A stretch of 40,035 nucleotides of DNA from Ruminiclostridium sp. (GCA_017472865.1 JAFUNV010000052.1:1-40035); one strand, 5' to 3'. Counted from the first letter of the stretch, positions 25,353 to 35,137 are shown. The notes: a model not told the origin generated them from the sequence alone. Translations and numbers: made by a program.

Positions 25353-27128
25353 ATGGCACGGTACCCAGACAGCTTTCTGGATAATCTCAGGGCAGGCAAT
25401 GAAATTGTTTCAGTTATGTCTGCTTATGTCAACATAAAGCGTACAGGCCGTGACTATGTATGCAACTGCCCCTTTCATTCCGAAAAAACTCCCTCATGTC
25501 ACATATACACCGAGACCCAGAGCTTCTACTGCTTCGGCTGCGGCGCAGGCGGCGACGTTATAACCTTTATACGCCTTATTGAGCGGCTTGAATATGTGGA
25601 AAGCGTGAGATTCCTGGCGCAGAGGGCTGGAATATCAATGCCTGAGGACGATATTTCCGACGACGGTGTTAATTTCCGTACAAGAATACTTGAAATGAAC
25701 AGGGAAGCGGCGCGGTACTTCCGTGATATGCTCCTGTCGCCTCAGGGCAAGGTGGGGCTGGACTATCTCCTTGACCGTGGGCTTACCCCCAACACTATCC
25801 GTAAATACGGGCTGGGTTATGCACCTGAGGGCTGGCATAATCTCCACTATTATCTGAAAAAGAAGGGCTTCACCGAGGACGAAATGGAGGCGGGAGCGCT
25901 TCTTACACGGAACAATAACAGTTATTACGACAAATTCAGGAACAGGGTAATGTTCCCCATTATAGACAGGCGCAAGAACGTCATAGCCTTCGGCGGAAGG
26001 GCGCTGGAAAAGGACGCAAAGGCGAAATATCTGAACAGTGACGAAACTCCCGTGTTCCACAAAAGAGAAAATCTCTTTTCGCTTAATTTCGCCAAGAACA
26101 CCGAGGAAAGCTGCTTCATACTCTGCGAAGGGTACATGGACGTAATTGCCCTTAACCAGGCAGGCTTCGACAACGCGGTTGCTACTCTCGGCACGGCCAT
26201 AACTCCACAGCAGGCGAATCTTATGAAGCGGTACACAAGCGAGGCGGTTATTTCCTACGACTCGGACGAAGCAGGGCAGAAGGCAACGGTAAAGGCTATA
26301 AACCTGCTGAGCGAAGCGGGCGTACTGGCGAGGGTGCTGCATATCCCCGACGCAAAGGATCCTGACGAATTTATAAAGAAATTCGGCGCAGACAGCTTCC
26401 GACGGCTTCTGTCAAAGACGGAAACGGCGATTGATTTCGAGTTCGGCAAGCTGAAAATCGGCATCGACCTCGATACTGCCGCAGGAAAGACGGAATTTCT
26501 GAAACGGGCGGTAAATTTTCTGGCTCAGCTCAGAAGCGATACCGAAAGAACCGTGTATATTTCGGAAGCGGCAAGACTTTCGGGACAGCAGGTGTCGGCG
26601 ATAACGGGACTGGTTGCGGACAAGCAGCGGCAGAACCGCTATTATGAGCGGCGCGCGCAGGAAAAACAGCTTATACGCGGCGAAACGAAGCGCGACCCTA
26701 TAAATCCCGACTCTGTTCGTTTTCCCGTGGAGGAAAAGGCGGAAAGAGGAATTATTGCTTTTCTTTTTCATTCCCCCGACCGACTTCCCGATGTCGAAAA
26801 AAAGCTTACCGCGGAGGACTTTCCCACCGAATTCAACCGAAGAGTGTACAGTTTTGTCAGAGATTGTATAAAAAGCGGCAGTTCTGTTGATATTTCGTCA
26901 ATCGGAGGCGAATTTACAGCAGAAGAAGTGGGAAGAATAACAGGTATATGCAAGCAGGGTGATATGCTGCCGTACAGCATATTGCGGCTTGATGAATACA
27001 TAAACGTTTTACTGAAACATAAAGAAAAATCAAACAGAAAGTCTGTGACGGAGATGACTGACGAGGAAATGCTGGCGCAGATAGAAGAACTCAAAAGAAA
27101 GAGAGCGGAAAAAAATGGAAACAAGTAA
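25353..27128 (+). CDS. dnaG: DNA primase
   Basis: Makes RNA primers for replication forks. The 591-residue length is normal. The N-terminal CHC2 zinc ribbon shows C39, H42, C60 and C63 ([11 protein letters not shown] and YCFGCG). The catalytic core follows with [14 protein letters not shown] (first toprim Glu) and [12 protein letters not shown] (toprim DxD). The C-terminal part is a helicase-binding domain. It lies between dgt and rpoD. A good GAAAGGAG site precedes the start. The final bases overlap the earliest possible rpoD start codon at 27115, although the better rpoD start is downstream of the stop. Confidence 0.97.
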   Translation: MARYPDSFLDNLRAGNEIVSVMSAYVNIKRTGRDYVCNCPFHSEKTPSCHIYTETQSFYCFGCGAGGDVITFIRLIERLEYVESVRFLAQRAGISMPEDDISDDGVNFRTRILEMNREAARYFRDMLLSPQGKVGLDYLLDRGLTPNTIRKYGLGYAPEGWHNLHYYLKKKGFTEDEMEAGALLTRNNNSYYDKFRNRVMFPIIDRRKNVIAFGGRALEKDAKAKYLNSDETPVFHKRENLFSLNFAKNTEESCFILCEGYMDVIALNQAGFDNAVATLGTAITPQQANLMKRYTSEAVISYDSDEAGQKATVKAINLLSEAGVLARVLHIPDAKDPDEFIKKFGADSFRRLLSKTETAIDFEFGKLKIGIDLDTAAGKTEFLKRAVNFLAQLRSDTERTVYISEAARLSGQQVSAITGLVADKQRQNRYYERRAQEKQLIRGETKRDPINPDSVRFPVEEKAERGIIAFLFHSPDRLPDVEKKLTAEDFPTEFNRRVYSFVRDCIKSGSSVDISSIGGEFTAEEVGRITGICKQGDMLPYSILRLDEYINVLLKHKEKSNRKSVTEMTDEEMLAQIEELKRKRAEKNGNK

Positions 27129-27162
27129 GAAAAACTCACATAAAGGAAAGGACGTACCCGTA

Positions 27163-28245
27163 ATGGCAGATAACAAGACAATTTTAACCGAGCTTCTCGA
27201 ACACGGTAAGGCAAGCGGCAAGCTCACCACCAAGGAAATCACAGACGCGCTTGAAACCTGTGAGTTTGACGCCGACCAGATAGACAAGCTCTATGATGAT
27301 TTTGAAGCGTTCAACATTGATATTGTGGACGACTTCACCGTTGATGAGGACCTTGACACCGCCCTTGAATTTGCAGGAGACGATGACCTCGACCTCGCCC
27401 TTTCCACCGACAGTATCGCTATCGATGACCCTGTAAAAATCTATCTTAAGGAAATCGGACGTGTTCCGCTGCTTTCTCCCGAAGAGGAAATCGAGCTGGC
27501 ACAGCGTATGTCCTCGGGCGACCCTTATGCAAAGAAGCGCCTTTCCGAAGCAAACCTCCGACTTGTTGTAAGTATCGCAAAAAGATACGTGGGCAGAGGC
27601 ATGCAGTTCCTTGACCTTATCCAGGAGGGTAACTTAGGTCTTATCAAGGCAGTTGAAAAGTTCGACTATACAAAGGGCTACAAGTTCTCCACCTATGCTA
27701 CATGGTGGATCAGACAGGCTATTACAAGAGCTATCGCAGACCAGGCACGTACTATCCGTATTCCTGTGCACATGGTTGAAACAATCACAAAGGTAAAGAA
27801 GGTCAGCTCCACTCTCCTCCACAAGAACGGCAGAGAGGCTTCTCCCGAGGAGATTGCAGAGGAATTACACCTTCCTCTTGACCGCGTACGCGAAATCATC
27901 AGAATTTCTCAGGACCCCGTTTCTTTGGAAACACCTATCGGCGAGGAGGAGGACAGCCACTTAGGCGACTTTATCCCTGACGAAGAGGCTCCCGCACCTG
28001 CTGAGGCGGCTTCTCTCACCCTTTTGAAGGAACAGCTTGACGAGGTATTGAACACCCTTACCGAGCGCGAGGGCAAGGTGCTCCGCCTGCGTTTCGGCTT
28101 AGAGGACGGCAGACAGCGTACACTTGAAGAAGTGGGTAAGGAGTTCAACGTTACCCGTGAGCGTATCCGTCAGATTGAAGCAAAGGCACTGAGAAAGCTC
28201 CGTCACCCCTCAAGAAGCAAGAAGTTAAAGGATTTTCTTGATTAA
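27163..28245 (+). CDS. rpoD: RNA polymerase sigma factor RpoD (sigma-A)
   Basis: Primary sigma factor. Regions in order: 1.1-like acidic N-terminus, 1.2 ([16 protein letters not shown]), 2 ([19 protein letters not shown] to [17 protein letters not shown], with the -10 reading helix), 3 (IPVHMVETI onward) and 4 ([21 protein letters not shown], -35 recognition). I chose 27163, giving 360 residues, because an AAAGGA box lies about 10 bases upstream and [15 protein letters not shown] looks like the usual N-terminus. The frame is open to an ATG at 27115 (376 residues), which would overlap dnaG by 14 bases with a weak ribosome binding site. Its presence agrees with the many TTGACA/TATAAT promoters seen here. 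Confidence 0.96.
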   Translation: MADNKTILTELLEHGKASGKLTTKEITDALETCEFDADQIDKLYDDFEAFNIDIVDDFTVDEDLDTALEFAGDDDLDLALSTDSIAIDDPVKIYLKEIGRVPLLSPEEEIELAQRMSSGDPYAKKRLSEANLRLVVSIAKRYVGRGMQFLDLIQEGNLGLIKAVEKFDYTKGYKFSTYATWWIRQAITRAIADQARTIRIPVHMVETITKVKKVSSTLLHKNGREASPEEIAEELHLPLDRVREIIRISQDPVSLETPIGEEEDSHLGDFIPDEEAPAPAEAASLTLLKEQLDEVLNTLTEREGKVLRLRFGLEDGRQRTLEEVGKEFNVTRERIRQIEAKALRKLRHPSRSKKLKDFLD

Positions 28246-28263
28246 TTGAAAGGAAAAGAGTAA

Positions 28264-28677
28264 ATGCACATAACCCTAGAAACCGACTACGCTATCCGCA
28301 TAGTTGACCGTCTTATAAAGGCGGGCGGCAGACTTGACGCAGGCACTATTTCCGAGCGTACAGGCGTTTCACAGCGCTTTGCACTGAAGATTCTGCGCAA
28401 GCTTGTATCAGGCGGACTTGTAAAAAGCTACAAGGGCGCAGGCGGCGGATATGAAATCGCACGGAGCGCGGCGGAAATCTCCCTTTACGATATTGTAGAG
28501 CTTATGGAGGGTACATACCGTTTCAGCCGCTGTGTAGGCGACGGCTACAGTTGTTCCTGCGAGCTACCCTGTGCGTATAAAAAGGTTTTCAGCAATATTT
28601 CGGAGGAGGTCTGTGCTATGCTCAGGAAGCAGACCTTCGACAAACTGATAAAGGCGGAGCATAAGCCCCGTTCTTAA
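28264..28677 (+). CDS. Rrf2-family transcriptional regulator with candidate Fe-S cysteines
   Basis: A 137-residue winged-helix regulator. The Rrf2 pattern is clear: LETDYAIRIVDRL, then ISERTGVSQRFALKILRKL (DNA-binding helix), and GLVKSYKGAGGGYEIAR. Four cysteines lie in a loop at 90, 97, 99 and 103, where IscR and NsrR carry three cluster-binding cysteines, so an iron-sulfur or redox sensor is likely. No iscSU or suf genes are next to it, so the target is unknown. It is 18 bases after rpoD and 18 before the FtsA-like gene, probably in the same transcript. ATTGAAAGGA supports the start. Confidence 0.9.
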   Translation: MHITLETDYAIRIVDRLIKAGGRLDAGTISERTGVSQRFALKILRKLVSGGLVKSYKGAGGGYEIARSAAEISLYDIVELMEGTYRFSRCVGDGYSCSCELPCAYKKVFSNISEEVCAMLRKQTFDKLIKAEHKPRS

Positions 28678-28695
28678 TGTGAAAGGAATTTTACA

Positions 28696-31050
28696 ATGGC
28701 AGATGCAGAAAAGACAGCCCTTACTTCTCAGGACGGATATATCTTTGCCCTTGACATAGGCACAAGAACCGTTGTGGGAATTATCGGCGAATACATTGAT
28801 GAAAAATTCTACCTTAAGGATTACATAAGCGTACCCCATAACAAGCGCGCTATGGTAGACGGTCAGGTCGAGGATATCAAGCAGGTTGCAAAAATCGTGG
28901 CTCAGGTCAAGAATACCCTTGAAGAAAGAAACAATCTTCGCCTTAACCGCGTATCTATTGCTGCTGCGGGTCGTGCGCTGAAAACAATTCAGGTCAGCAT
29001 GGACTTTGACATTACCGAAAAAGAATATATCACCGAGGACATGGTTAAATCCATGGAAATTGAGGCAATACAGAAGGCTCAGTCCCAGCTTGACGCAGAC
29101 GTACCCAAGGGTACTGCGTTCTATTGCGTGGGTCACTCCGTGGTAAGCTATAAGCTGGATGATTATAAGATGATAAGCCTTGAAGGGCACAAGGGCGAAA
29201 GCGCGCAGGTGAACCTTATTGCCGCATTCTTACCCAGTATTGTCGTAGAGGGTCTTTATGCGGTTATGGACATGAACGGCTTAGAGGTTGCAAGCCTTAC
29301 ATTGGAGCCTATTGCGGCAATGAACGTTATTATTCCCCCCGAAATCCGCCTTATCAATATTGCACTTGTAGATATCGGCGCAGGTACCTCGGATATTGCC
29401 GTGGCAAAGGACGGTGCGGTTTATGCCTACGCCATGGCTACCACCGCGGGAGATGAAATTACCGAGGAAATAATCAGAACCTACCTTGTTGACTTCAACA
29501 CCGCAGAGGAGCTGAAGCAGAGCTGCTCCACAGGCGATGAGGAGCTTGAATTCCGCGATATTCTCGGTATTCCTCATAAATTGAAGGCAAGTGAAATTTA
29601 CCAGAAGCTTACGCCCGCTGTGGACACTCTTGCTGAAACTATCTGCAACGCAATCATAGAAGTAAACAACGGCTCTCCCGCTGCTGTTTTCCTTGTGGGC
29701 GGAGGAAGCCTTATCGAGGGTCTGCCTGCACTTGTGGCAAAGAAGCTTGGTATTGACGAAGCAAGAGTTGCCATAGGCGGCGGAGATTTCCTCAAGAACG
29801 TAGATGAAAACGGCGCAAAGCTCGGCGCAGAGTTCGTAACTCCCGTGGGCATTGCAGTAACCACCGCTCTTGAACAGGGTTATGATTTCTCGGTAATCAC
29901 CGTAAATGACAAGAAGGTCCGCGCCTTCGATACAAAGCAGCTCACAGTGTTTGAAGCTCTCAACCTTGCAGGCTATAAGAGTGCGGATATCATGGGCAGA
30001 AGCGGCAGAAACCTTACATACACAATGAACGGAAAGAGAACGGTTATAAAAGGCGGCGGATTTACCGCTTCCGAAGTCTATGTCAACGACAAGCCCGCTT
30101 CCGTTATTTCCACAATTTCTCAGGGCGACAGAATACGCTTTGTGCCTGCTTCCAGCGGCGAAAACGCAAAGTGCACTCTTGCTGACGTTATAAACTACGG
30201 CAGATGCGCTTCGGGTACTGTCGAATTCGGCGGTGCAAAGCACGCTATCGGTCTGCGCGCAATAGTAAACGGCACACCTCAGGAAAAGGATTATGAAATC
30301 CAGCCCCTTGACAATATCGAAACCAGCGGAATCATCACCCTCGGTGACCTTTTACAGAGCCTTGATATCGAGCTGGACGGCTTAGAATACCTCATAAATG
30401 GACAGGCAGCAAATGAAAGCTATGTTCTTTCCGACGGGGATATGATTTCCTACTTTGACGGAACGACCTCCGCTCCCGAGGCAAAGCCTGAGCCTCAGCC
30501 CGAGGAAAAGGCTGAAGAAAAGCCCGAGCCTGAGCCTGTTATTACTGAAACTCTCCCTGTTGAACACTCTGAGGGAACTCCTGACTTCTCCGTATTTGAA
30601 CAGCAGGAAGAAGAAAAAGCTATTCCCGAAGCTCCCGCACCCGTGCAGAACGTTGTTCAGGAAAGGACCTTCGCCCCCGCTCAGCACGTAGCCCCCGAAA
30701 GACCCTTTTACAGCTCACAGCCTCCTGTAAGGGAAGAGCCTGTGAACCCCATTCATGCTAATTTCGTGCAGAGAACCCAGCCGCCGCAGATGCCTCTTTC
30801 CTTTACCGAGGAAAAGCCTGTCGTGCCTGTTCAGCCGCTTCAGGAATTCAAGGTTGATTTAAACGGAATGCCTGTGACTTTAACTCAGGGTCACCACATG
30901 CTGCTTGACTTACTCAACTTTATAGATATCGACCCCACAACTCCCAATACTGAGCTTGTGCTTGAAATAAACGGCGCACCCGCAAACTTCAGCTCAGTTC
31001 TCAACCCGGGTGACAGAGCGGTTATCCGCCTTCAGCCCAGAAGAGTCTGA
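28696..31050 (+). CDS. Large FtsA-like actin-fold ATPase with beta-grasp-like C-terminal extension
   Basis: A 784-residue relative of cell-division protein FtsA, much longer than the usual ~420. The actin-like core is in the first ~400 residues: phosphate-1 region FALDIGTRTVVGII (17-30), an SHS2-type insertion (about 80-175), phosphate-2 ALVDIGAGTSDIAVA and the adenosine motif VFLVGGGSLIEGLP. Two small beta-rich repeats follow (about 430-595). A Pro/Glu-rich linker spans about 595-715, and a last beta-grasp-like module (715-784) ends GDRAVIRLQPRRV. The amphipathic membrane-targeting helix that ends normal FtsA is absent. It may organise the envelope or another filament system; no ftsZ is nearby. 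Confidence 0.85.
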   Translation: MADAEKTALTSQDGYIFALDIGTRTVVGIIGEYIDEKFYLKDYISVPHNKRAMVDGQVEDIKQVAKIVAQVKNTLEERNNLRLNRVSIAAAGRALKTIQVSMDFDITEKEYITEDMVKSMEIEAIQKAQSQLDADVPKGTAFYCVGHSVVSYKLDDYKMISLEGHKGESAQVNLIAAFLPSIVVEGLYAVMDMNGLEVASLTLEPIAAMNVIIPPEIRLINIALVDIGAGTSDIAVAKDGAVYAYAMATTAGDEITEEIIRTYLVDFNTAEELKQSCSTGDEELEFRDILGIPHKLKASEIYQKLTPAVDTLAETICNAIIEVNNGSPAAVFLVGGGSLIEGLPALVAKKLGIDEARVAIGGGDFLKNVDENGAKLGAEFVTPVGIAVTTALEQGYDFSVITVNDKKVRAFDTKQLTVFEALNLAGYKSADIMGRSGRNLTYTMNGKRTVIKGGGFTASEVYVNDKPASVISTISQGDRIRFVPASSGENAKCTLADVINYGRCASGTVEFGGAKHAIGLRAIVNGTPQEKDYEIQPLDNIETSGIITLGDLLQSLDIELDGLEYLINGQAANESYVLSDGDMISYFDGTTSAPEAKPEPQPEEKAEEKPEPEPVITETLPVEHSEGTPDFSVFEQQEEEKAIPEAPAPVQNVVQERTFAPAQHVAPERPFYSSQPPVREEPVNPIHANFVQRTQPPQMPLSFTEEKPVVPVQPLQEFKVDLNGMPVTLTQGHHMLLDLLNFIDIDPTTPNTELVLEINGAPANFSSVLNPGDRAVIRLQPRRV

Positions 31051-31052
31051 TT

Positions 31053-32696
31053 ATGATGATGAGTAAAATAAAAAGAACCGCCGCTTTCTTCCTTGCGGCG
31101 GCGGTTCTCTGTTCCTGCGGAACAGAAATAGAATATCCCGAGCCTGTTGTTACCACCACAACAGAGGCTACAAAGGACGCGGAGCAGGAGACTGTTCTTA
31201 TTGTCCCTGATGAGATAAAAAGCAAGGACAAGTATGAGCCCAGTGATTTTGTTGTAGCTCCTACGGAGTACAGCGAAACCTACCAGCTGGAGTTCAACAC
31301 TGACGCTTATTCCTACACTGACGGACTTGGCGGCTACAACGGCACAGGTTTTATATGCCTTGGAAAGGGTGATTACGCCACAATTACCGTAACTGTCCCT
31401 TCTTCTCAGCATTATAAAGTAGGCTTACGTATCTGCTCCACAGGTTTAAAGGTAGCAATTCTCACTGACGCCGAGGAGAAAACCGACGACAGCGGCAATG
31501 AATACCTCAGCGGCGGCAGTGAATGGGGTGCAGTTTATGTTGATGAAAGCGTAATGTTCGATTATTTCTACCTTGACGGAGTTTATCTCAGCAAGGGCGA
31601 AAACGAAATTACAATGAAAGTTCTTTCAGGAACGGCGTATATAGACGATATCTCTCTTGACAGCACTTCAACAGTACCCGAGCTCGCCTATGCAATTTCC
31701 AACGGCTGTATCAACAAAAATGCCACGGATATCACAAAATCAATAAAGAAATATCTTGCGGACGTTTACGGCAACAAGGTGATTACAGGGCAGTTCTGCT
31801 CTGCGGGCACAAACACCGAAATCAATGCAATTTACATGGATACGGGCAGATACAGCGCTCTGAGATGCGGCGATTTAGGAATCTTCACCGAATATTATGA
31901 CGGCAGTGACAAGAACAATGAAAATGAGCTTAATACTGCGGCGGAATGGTGGAAAAACGGCGGACTGGTAAGTTACAGCTGGTACTGGTACGCTCCTACG
32001 GAAAGCGACCCTCATATATTCACCGAAATCACCGAGTTTGATATTACCGACGCAGTAACGGACAGCGATATTGCAAATTCCGACGCAGAGACCCTTGCGA
32101 TGTACGAGCAGACAGGCAAAATCAGCTCAGACTGCTACGATATTATACGCGACATGGACGCAGTTGCAAGCAAGCTGAAGCTGCTGGCGGCGCAGGATGT
32201 ACCTGTGCTGTTCCGACCTCTTCCCGAGGCAGGCAACGGCTGGTACTGGTGGGGAACTGACGCGGAAAGCTATCTCTGGCTCTACAAGCTTATGTTCAGA
32301 CGCTTTACGGAATATCACCAGCTCAATAATCTTATATGGATTTGGGACGGTGAAAGCGCGGCATTCTATCCCGGTGACGATTATGTAGATATAGTTGGTA
32401 TGGACATGTACAGCGATTATGATATTTCGGGTAATACCAGAATGCTTGACGCCATGCGCTATACCATAAGAACCAAAGCCTGCGCTCTTACAGAGTGCGG
32501 CAAAATCCCCAACCCTGATTACATAAAGCGCGACAATGCATTCTGGCTGTGGTTTGCGCTGTGGAAGGGTGATTATATCATAAACAGTGACGGCAGCATT
32601 TCCTATGAGCATTGCACAAAGGAAGAGCTTGACTATGCTTATAACAATGAGCTTTATATAACGCTGGACGAGCTGCCTGATTTCACGAGATATTAA
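31053..32696 (+). CDS. GH26 family glycoside hydrolase lipoprotein (putative beta-mannanase)
   Basis: Exported GH26 enzyme, a family mostly of endo-beta-1,4-mannanases. The N-terminus is lipoprotein-like (AAAVLCSCG), followed by a Thr-rich linker. A CBM35-like beta-sandwich (about residues 70-205) precedes the TIM barrel. The acid/base is E392 in PLPEAGNGWYWWG, and the nucleophile fits E481 in ALTECG; YSWYWYAP forms part of the substrate cleft. Substrate is inferred from family. Three ATG codons occur in a row (31053-31061), and only a weak AGAAG box is present, so the exact start is uncertain. It begins two bases after the FtsA-like stop and ends at a strong terminator. Confidence 0.88.
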   Translation: MMMSKIKRTAAFFLAAAVLCSCGTEIEYPEPVVTTTTEATKDAEQETVLIVPDEIKSKDKYEPSDFVVAPTEYSETYQLEFNTDAYSYTDGLGGYNGTGFICLGKGDYATITVTVPSSQHYKVGLRICSTGLKVAILTDAEEKTDDSGNEYLSGGSEWGAVYVDESVMFDYFYLDGVYLSKGENEITMKVLSGTAYIDDISLDSTSTVPELAYAISNGCINKNATDITKSIKKYLADVYGNKVITGQFCSAGTNTEINAIYMDTGRYSALRCGDLGIFTEYYDGSDKNNENELNTAAEWWKNGGLVSYSWYWYAPTESDPHIFTEITEFDITDAVTDSDIANSDAETLAMYEQTGKISSDCYDIIRDMDAVASKLKLLAAQDVPVLFRPLPEAGNGWYWWGTDAESYLWLYKLMFRRFTEYHQLNNLIWIWDGESAAFYPGDDYVDIVGMDMYSDYDISGNTRMLDAMRYTIRTKACALTECGKIPNPDYIKRDNAFWLWFALWKGDYIINSDGSISYEHCTKEELDYAYNNELYITLDELPDFTRY

Positions 32697-32700
32697 AACA

Positions 32701-32735
32701 AATCCCGCAGTGAAAACTGCGGGATTAAAAATTTT
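32701..32735. terminator. Bidirectional intrinsic terminator
   Basis: A perfect 11-bp stem (32701-32711 with 32716-32726) with a GAAA loop. Plus-strand transcripts get AAAAATTTT after it; minus-strand transcripts get TTTGTTTTAA. It separates the convergent GH26 and GH25 genes. Confidence 0.88.
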
Positions 32736-32758
32736 ATATGGCGGGCGCGAGTTGTTTA

Positions 32759-34162
32759 TCAAAGATTATTAAGTCCGTATTTTTCGAGAATTGCGGCGAA
32801 ATCGCGGTAGCTGTAATCAAGGTCAACGTCTCCTTCGATACCGTTTACCTTGCCCTTGAAGCTGTACTGCCAGATATAATATCCGCCCTCGTACGTTACT
32901 TCGTCGCCTACCTGTGCCAGCCAGATAGCATACTTGTCAAGAATAGTCATATCCAGATTTTCTTCAAGCCAGCTCTTATAAGAATAGAACATAGGGAAAT
33001 ACTTTGCTTCCATCAGCACCTCAAAGAAAGCCTCAATCATGTTTGTGAGCTTCTTGGTGCTGAGACCTGCCTGAAATTCCTCTTCCATATCGAGAATTAC
33101 AGGGTACTGGATTTTGTAGCCGTCTATTATATCAAGAAGGAAGCGGGCCTCTTCCTTGGCTTCGGAAACGGAGGTCGCGTAGCTGTAAAAATAAACGCCT
33201 ACGTCAATACCGTATTTCTGCGCACCCTTTATGTTCTGACGGAAGTAATCGTCCTCCTTCATGGTGTTGGAGGAGCCTGCTCTGCCTCTGCCGGCGCGGA
33301 TAATTGCAAACTCAACGCCTGAATCCGCAACCTTTTTCCAGTCTATATCACCCTGTGCGTAGGAAACGTCGATACCTTTCCTTTTCACCTTAGGCTCATC
33401 CACCAGGATATTTACTGTCATATCCTCGTATTCGTCCTCGGGACGGTGGTCCAGGAATTTACCGTTGCGGGTGACAGTGATTACCTTGAAGCGGGTATAG
33501 CTTGATTTTTCGTCCAGTATAATAGTACCGCTGCAGCGCACCTTGGAGCGTGAGCCTACTGTAAGGTGACCGCTCATGTCGATTTTGCCGCTTACGGTTA
33601 TGTTGAATATACCCTGAAGGTGGAGCTGGCTGCCCTTTTCGCCTTTGATAAGGCTGCTGAGGGTAGTGTCACTGCTCTTGTAGAAATAGGTTTCGCCTTT
33701 ATTATATATGTAGCTGTCGCTGTAAAGCTTGACGGTGGAGGAGATTTCCGCTTTACCCTGACGGTAAACAGTCATGTCGCCGCTTACTTTAAGCGTGCCG
33801 CTTACAGAGGACTGGAAAAGCCCGTAAATGTTGTATTCGGCATCTTTTTTGATATTGATGGTACCCGAGTTGAAGATTGTGCCGCCCTGAGCTATGGCAA
33901 GCTCGCCGCGTACAATAATCTCGCCCTTTGAATAGACCTTAAGCATACCGCCGTCCTTTACGCTGAGCTTTGTGCCCTCGGGAATTTCGACAGACTTTTT
34001 CAGCTTTACCGTGTCGGTTACCACGTATGTATTGCCTGCTTCGATTTCGCTTTTTCCGTCCCACACTATAACCTGTCTTTCGGCGAAGGCGGTAACAGAG
34101 AACAGCACGCCGAAAATGCAAAGGCAAAGCACCGTTACGGCGAGCCTTTTCAGATATTTCAT
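32759..34162 (-). CDS. Secreted GH25 muramidase fused to a beta-solenoid
   Basis: A 467-residue exported protein. After a signal peptide (about 1-27, ending VTAFAERQ), residues about 35-250 are short repeated beta-strand units with Gly/Ser turns (GGMLKVYSKGEIIVRGEL; GGTIFNSGTINIKKDAEY; SGTLKVSGDMTVYRQG), like a right-handed solenoid. The GH25 lysozyme domain is residues 263-467, with GIDVSYAQG (D265), VILDMEEE (D358 and E360) and YYIWQYS then DLDYSY at the end, as in muramidases that cut peptidoglycan glycan strands. The solenoid may bind cell wall or sugar. A candidate promoter lies upstream at 34253-34281. AGAAAGGA precedes the start. Confidence 0.9.
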   Translation of the reverse strand: MKYLKRLAVTVLCLCIFGVLFSVTAFAERQVIVWDGKSEIEAGNTYVVTDTVKLKKSVEIPEGTKLSVKDGGMLKVYSKGEIIVRGELAIAQGGTIFNSGTINIKKDAEYNIYGLFQSSVSGTLKVSGDMTVYRQGKAEISSTVKLYSDSYIYNKGETYFYKSSDTTLSSLIKGEKGSQLHLQGIFNITVSGKIDMSGHLTVGSRSKVRCSGTIILDEKSSYTRFKVITVTRNGKFLDHRPEDEYEDMTVNILVDEPKVKRKGIDVSYAQGDIDWKKVADSGVEFAIIRAGRGRAGSSNTMKEDDYFRQNIKGAQKYGIDVGVYFYSYATSVSEAKEEARFLLDIIDGYKIQYPVILDMEEEFQAGLSTKKLTNMIEAFFEVLMEAKYFPMFYSYKSWLEENLDMTILDKYAIWLAQVGDEVTYEGGYYIWQYSFKGKVNGIEGDVDLDYSYRDFAAILEKYGLNNL

Positions 34163-34252
34163 TTAAGACCAGTCCTTTCTTTTTGCGGCAGAGTGTGCAA
34201 ATTTCTCTTGTATCTGCCGTATCTGTATTATTGCGGAATATCCTGTACCTAT

Positions 34253-34281
34253 ATTTTCTCATATCGGGGGCTAAATGTCAA
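34253..34281 (-). promoter_or_regulatory. Candidate promoter for the GH25 gene
   Basis: On minus, TTGACA (34276-34281) with a 17-base spacer and GAAAAT (34253-34258) preceded by TGA, so an extended -10 with a weak hexamer. It lies about 90 bases upstream of the GH25 start. Confidence 0.5.
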
Positions 34282-34414
34282 ATACTTTTTCGTTATTTCC
34301 AGTATTTTTCTGATGAACAAATTTCTGCGCCAAAGATATTCCTTTTTTACTGCCTGATAACTGTTGAAAATTAACCATTTTTACGGCAAAAAGTCAAAAA
34401 CGCCCCGAAAACGC

Positions 34415-34443
34415 TTGACGAACACTTGTTTTTGCGGTATCAT
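34415..34443 (+). promoter_or_regulatory. Predicted sigma-A promoter for rpe
   Basis: TTGACG (34415-34420), a 17-base spacer and TATCAT (34438-34443), about 47 bases upstream of the rpe ATG. This supports the shorter rpe start, since the promoter lies inside the longer frame. Confidence 0.7.
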
Positions 34444-34489
34444 TATCATGTATTATTATGCGGTTTGCCGCAGAGAAAGGATAAAATTT

Positions 34490-35137
34490 ATGCCTTCAGT
34501 TAAAATTTCAGCCTCAATCCTTAATTCCGACCTTTCTTGTCTCGCAGGCGAGGTTAAGAAAATTTCGGATAACGGTATAGAATATGTTCATGTGGACGTA
34601 ATGGACGGTGAGTTTGTGGACAATATCACCTATGGAAGTGCCGTGCAGAAGTCCTTTGCTCCCCACACTTCAGCAAAACTGGACACCCACCTTATGGTAA
34701 TGCACCCTCAGAAGCAGGTGAAGCTTTTTGCCGAAGCAGGCTCGGACATCATTACTTTTCATATTGAAAGCGACTGTGATGCAGACGCGCTCATTGATGA
34801 AATACATAGTCTCGGCGTAAAGGCAGGCGTTGCTGTAAAACCCAATACCCCTGTTGAAACGGTACTGCCTTTTATCGAAAAGGCGGATATGATACTTGTA
34901 ATGACCGTCGAGCCGGGTTATGGAGGACAGGGCTTTATCCCCGAAACCCTTGAAAAAATCCGCGCTGTCAGAGAAGCTGCTGAAAAGCAGGGAAGGGATA
35001 TAGATATTCAGGTGGACGGCGGAATCAACACTGAAACTGCAAAGCTTGTAAAGGAAGCAGGCGCAAATGTTCTTGTCGCAGGCACATTTCTCTTCAGAGC
35101 GGAGAATATGAAGGCTGCCGCCGATTCCATGCGCTAA
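34490..35137 (+). CDS. rpe: Ribulose-phosphate 3-epimerase
   Basis: Interconverts ribulose 5-phosphate and xylulose 5-phosphate in the pentose phosphate pathway. TIM-barrel motifs are all present: ISASILNSDLSCLAGEV, VDVMDGEFVDNITYG (metal His/Asp region), DTHLMVMHP, VMTVEPGYGGQGFIPE and DIQVDGGINTETAKLV. At 215 residues it is standard size. The frame is open to an ATG at 34364, but the Met at 34490 has GAAAGGA just upstream and starts with the family's usual KISASIL, so the short form is preferred. It stands alone and converges with the MecA-like gene, overlapping it by four bases. Confidence 0.95.
   Translation: MPSVKISASILNSDLSCLAGEVKKISDNGIEYVHVDVMDGEFVDNITYGSAVQKSFAPHTSAKLDTHLMVMHPQKQVKLFAEAGSDIITFHIESDCDADALIDEIHSLGVKAGVAVKPNTPVETVLPFIEKADMILVMTVEPGYGGQGFIPETLEKIRAVREAAEKQGRDIDIQVDGGINTETAKLVKEAGANVLVAGTFLFRAENMKAAADSMR

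Larger units (their letters stand above)
34163..34489. other. Divergent intergenic region between GH25 and rpe
   Basis: No gene supported here. It holds a candidate minus-strand promoter at 34253-34281 and a plus-strand promoter at 34415-34443. An in-frame extension upstream of rpe exists but lacks a ribosome binding site and reads like noncoding sequence. Otherwise AT-rich with no clear structure. Confidence 0.7.

Noticed and set aside
29281..30243. 320-codon minus-strand frame inside the FtsA-like gene
   Set aside because: Shadow of a strongly conserved plus-strand gene; no ribosome binding site and no recognisable motif.
34364..34489. N-terminal extension of rpe
   Set aside because: The extra 42 codons contain the predicted promoter and lack a ribosome binding site. 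The Met at 34490 has GAAAGGA and the usual family N-terminus.
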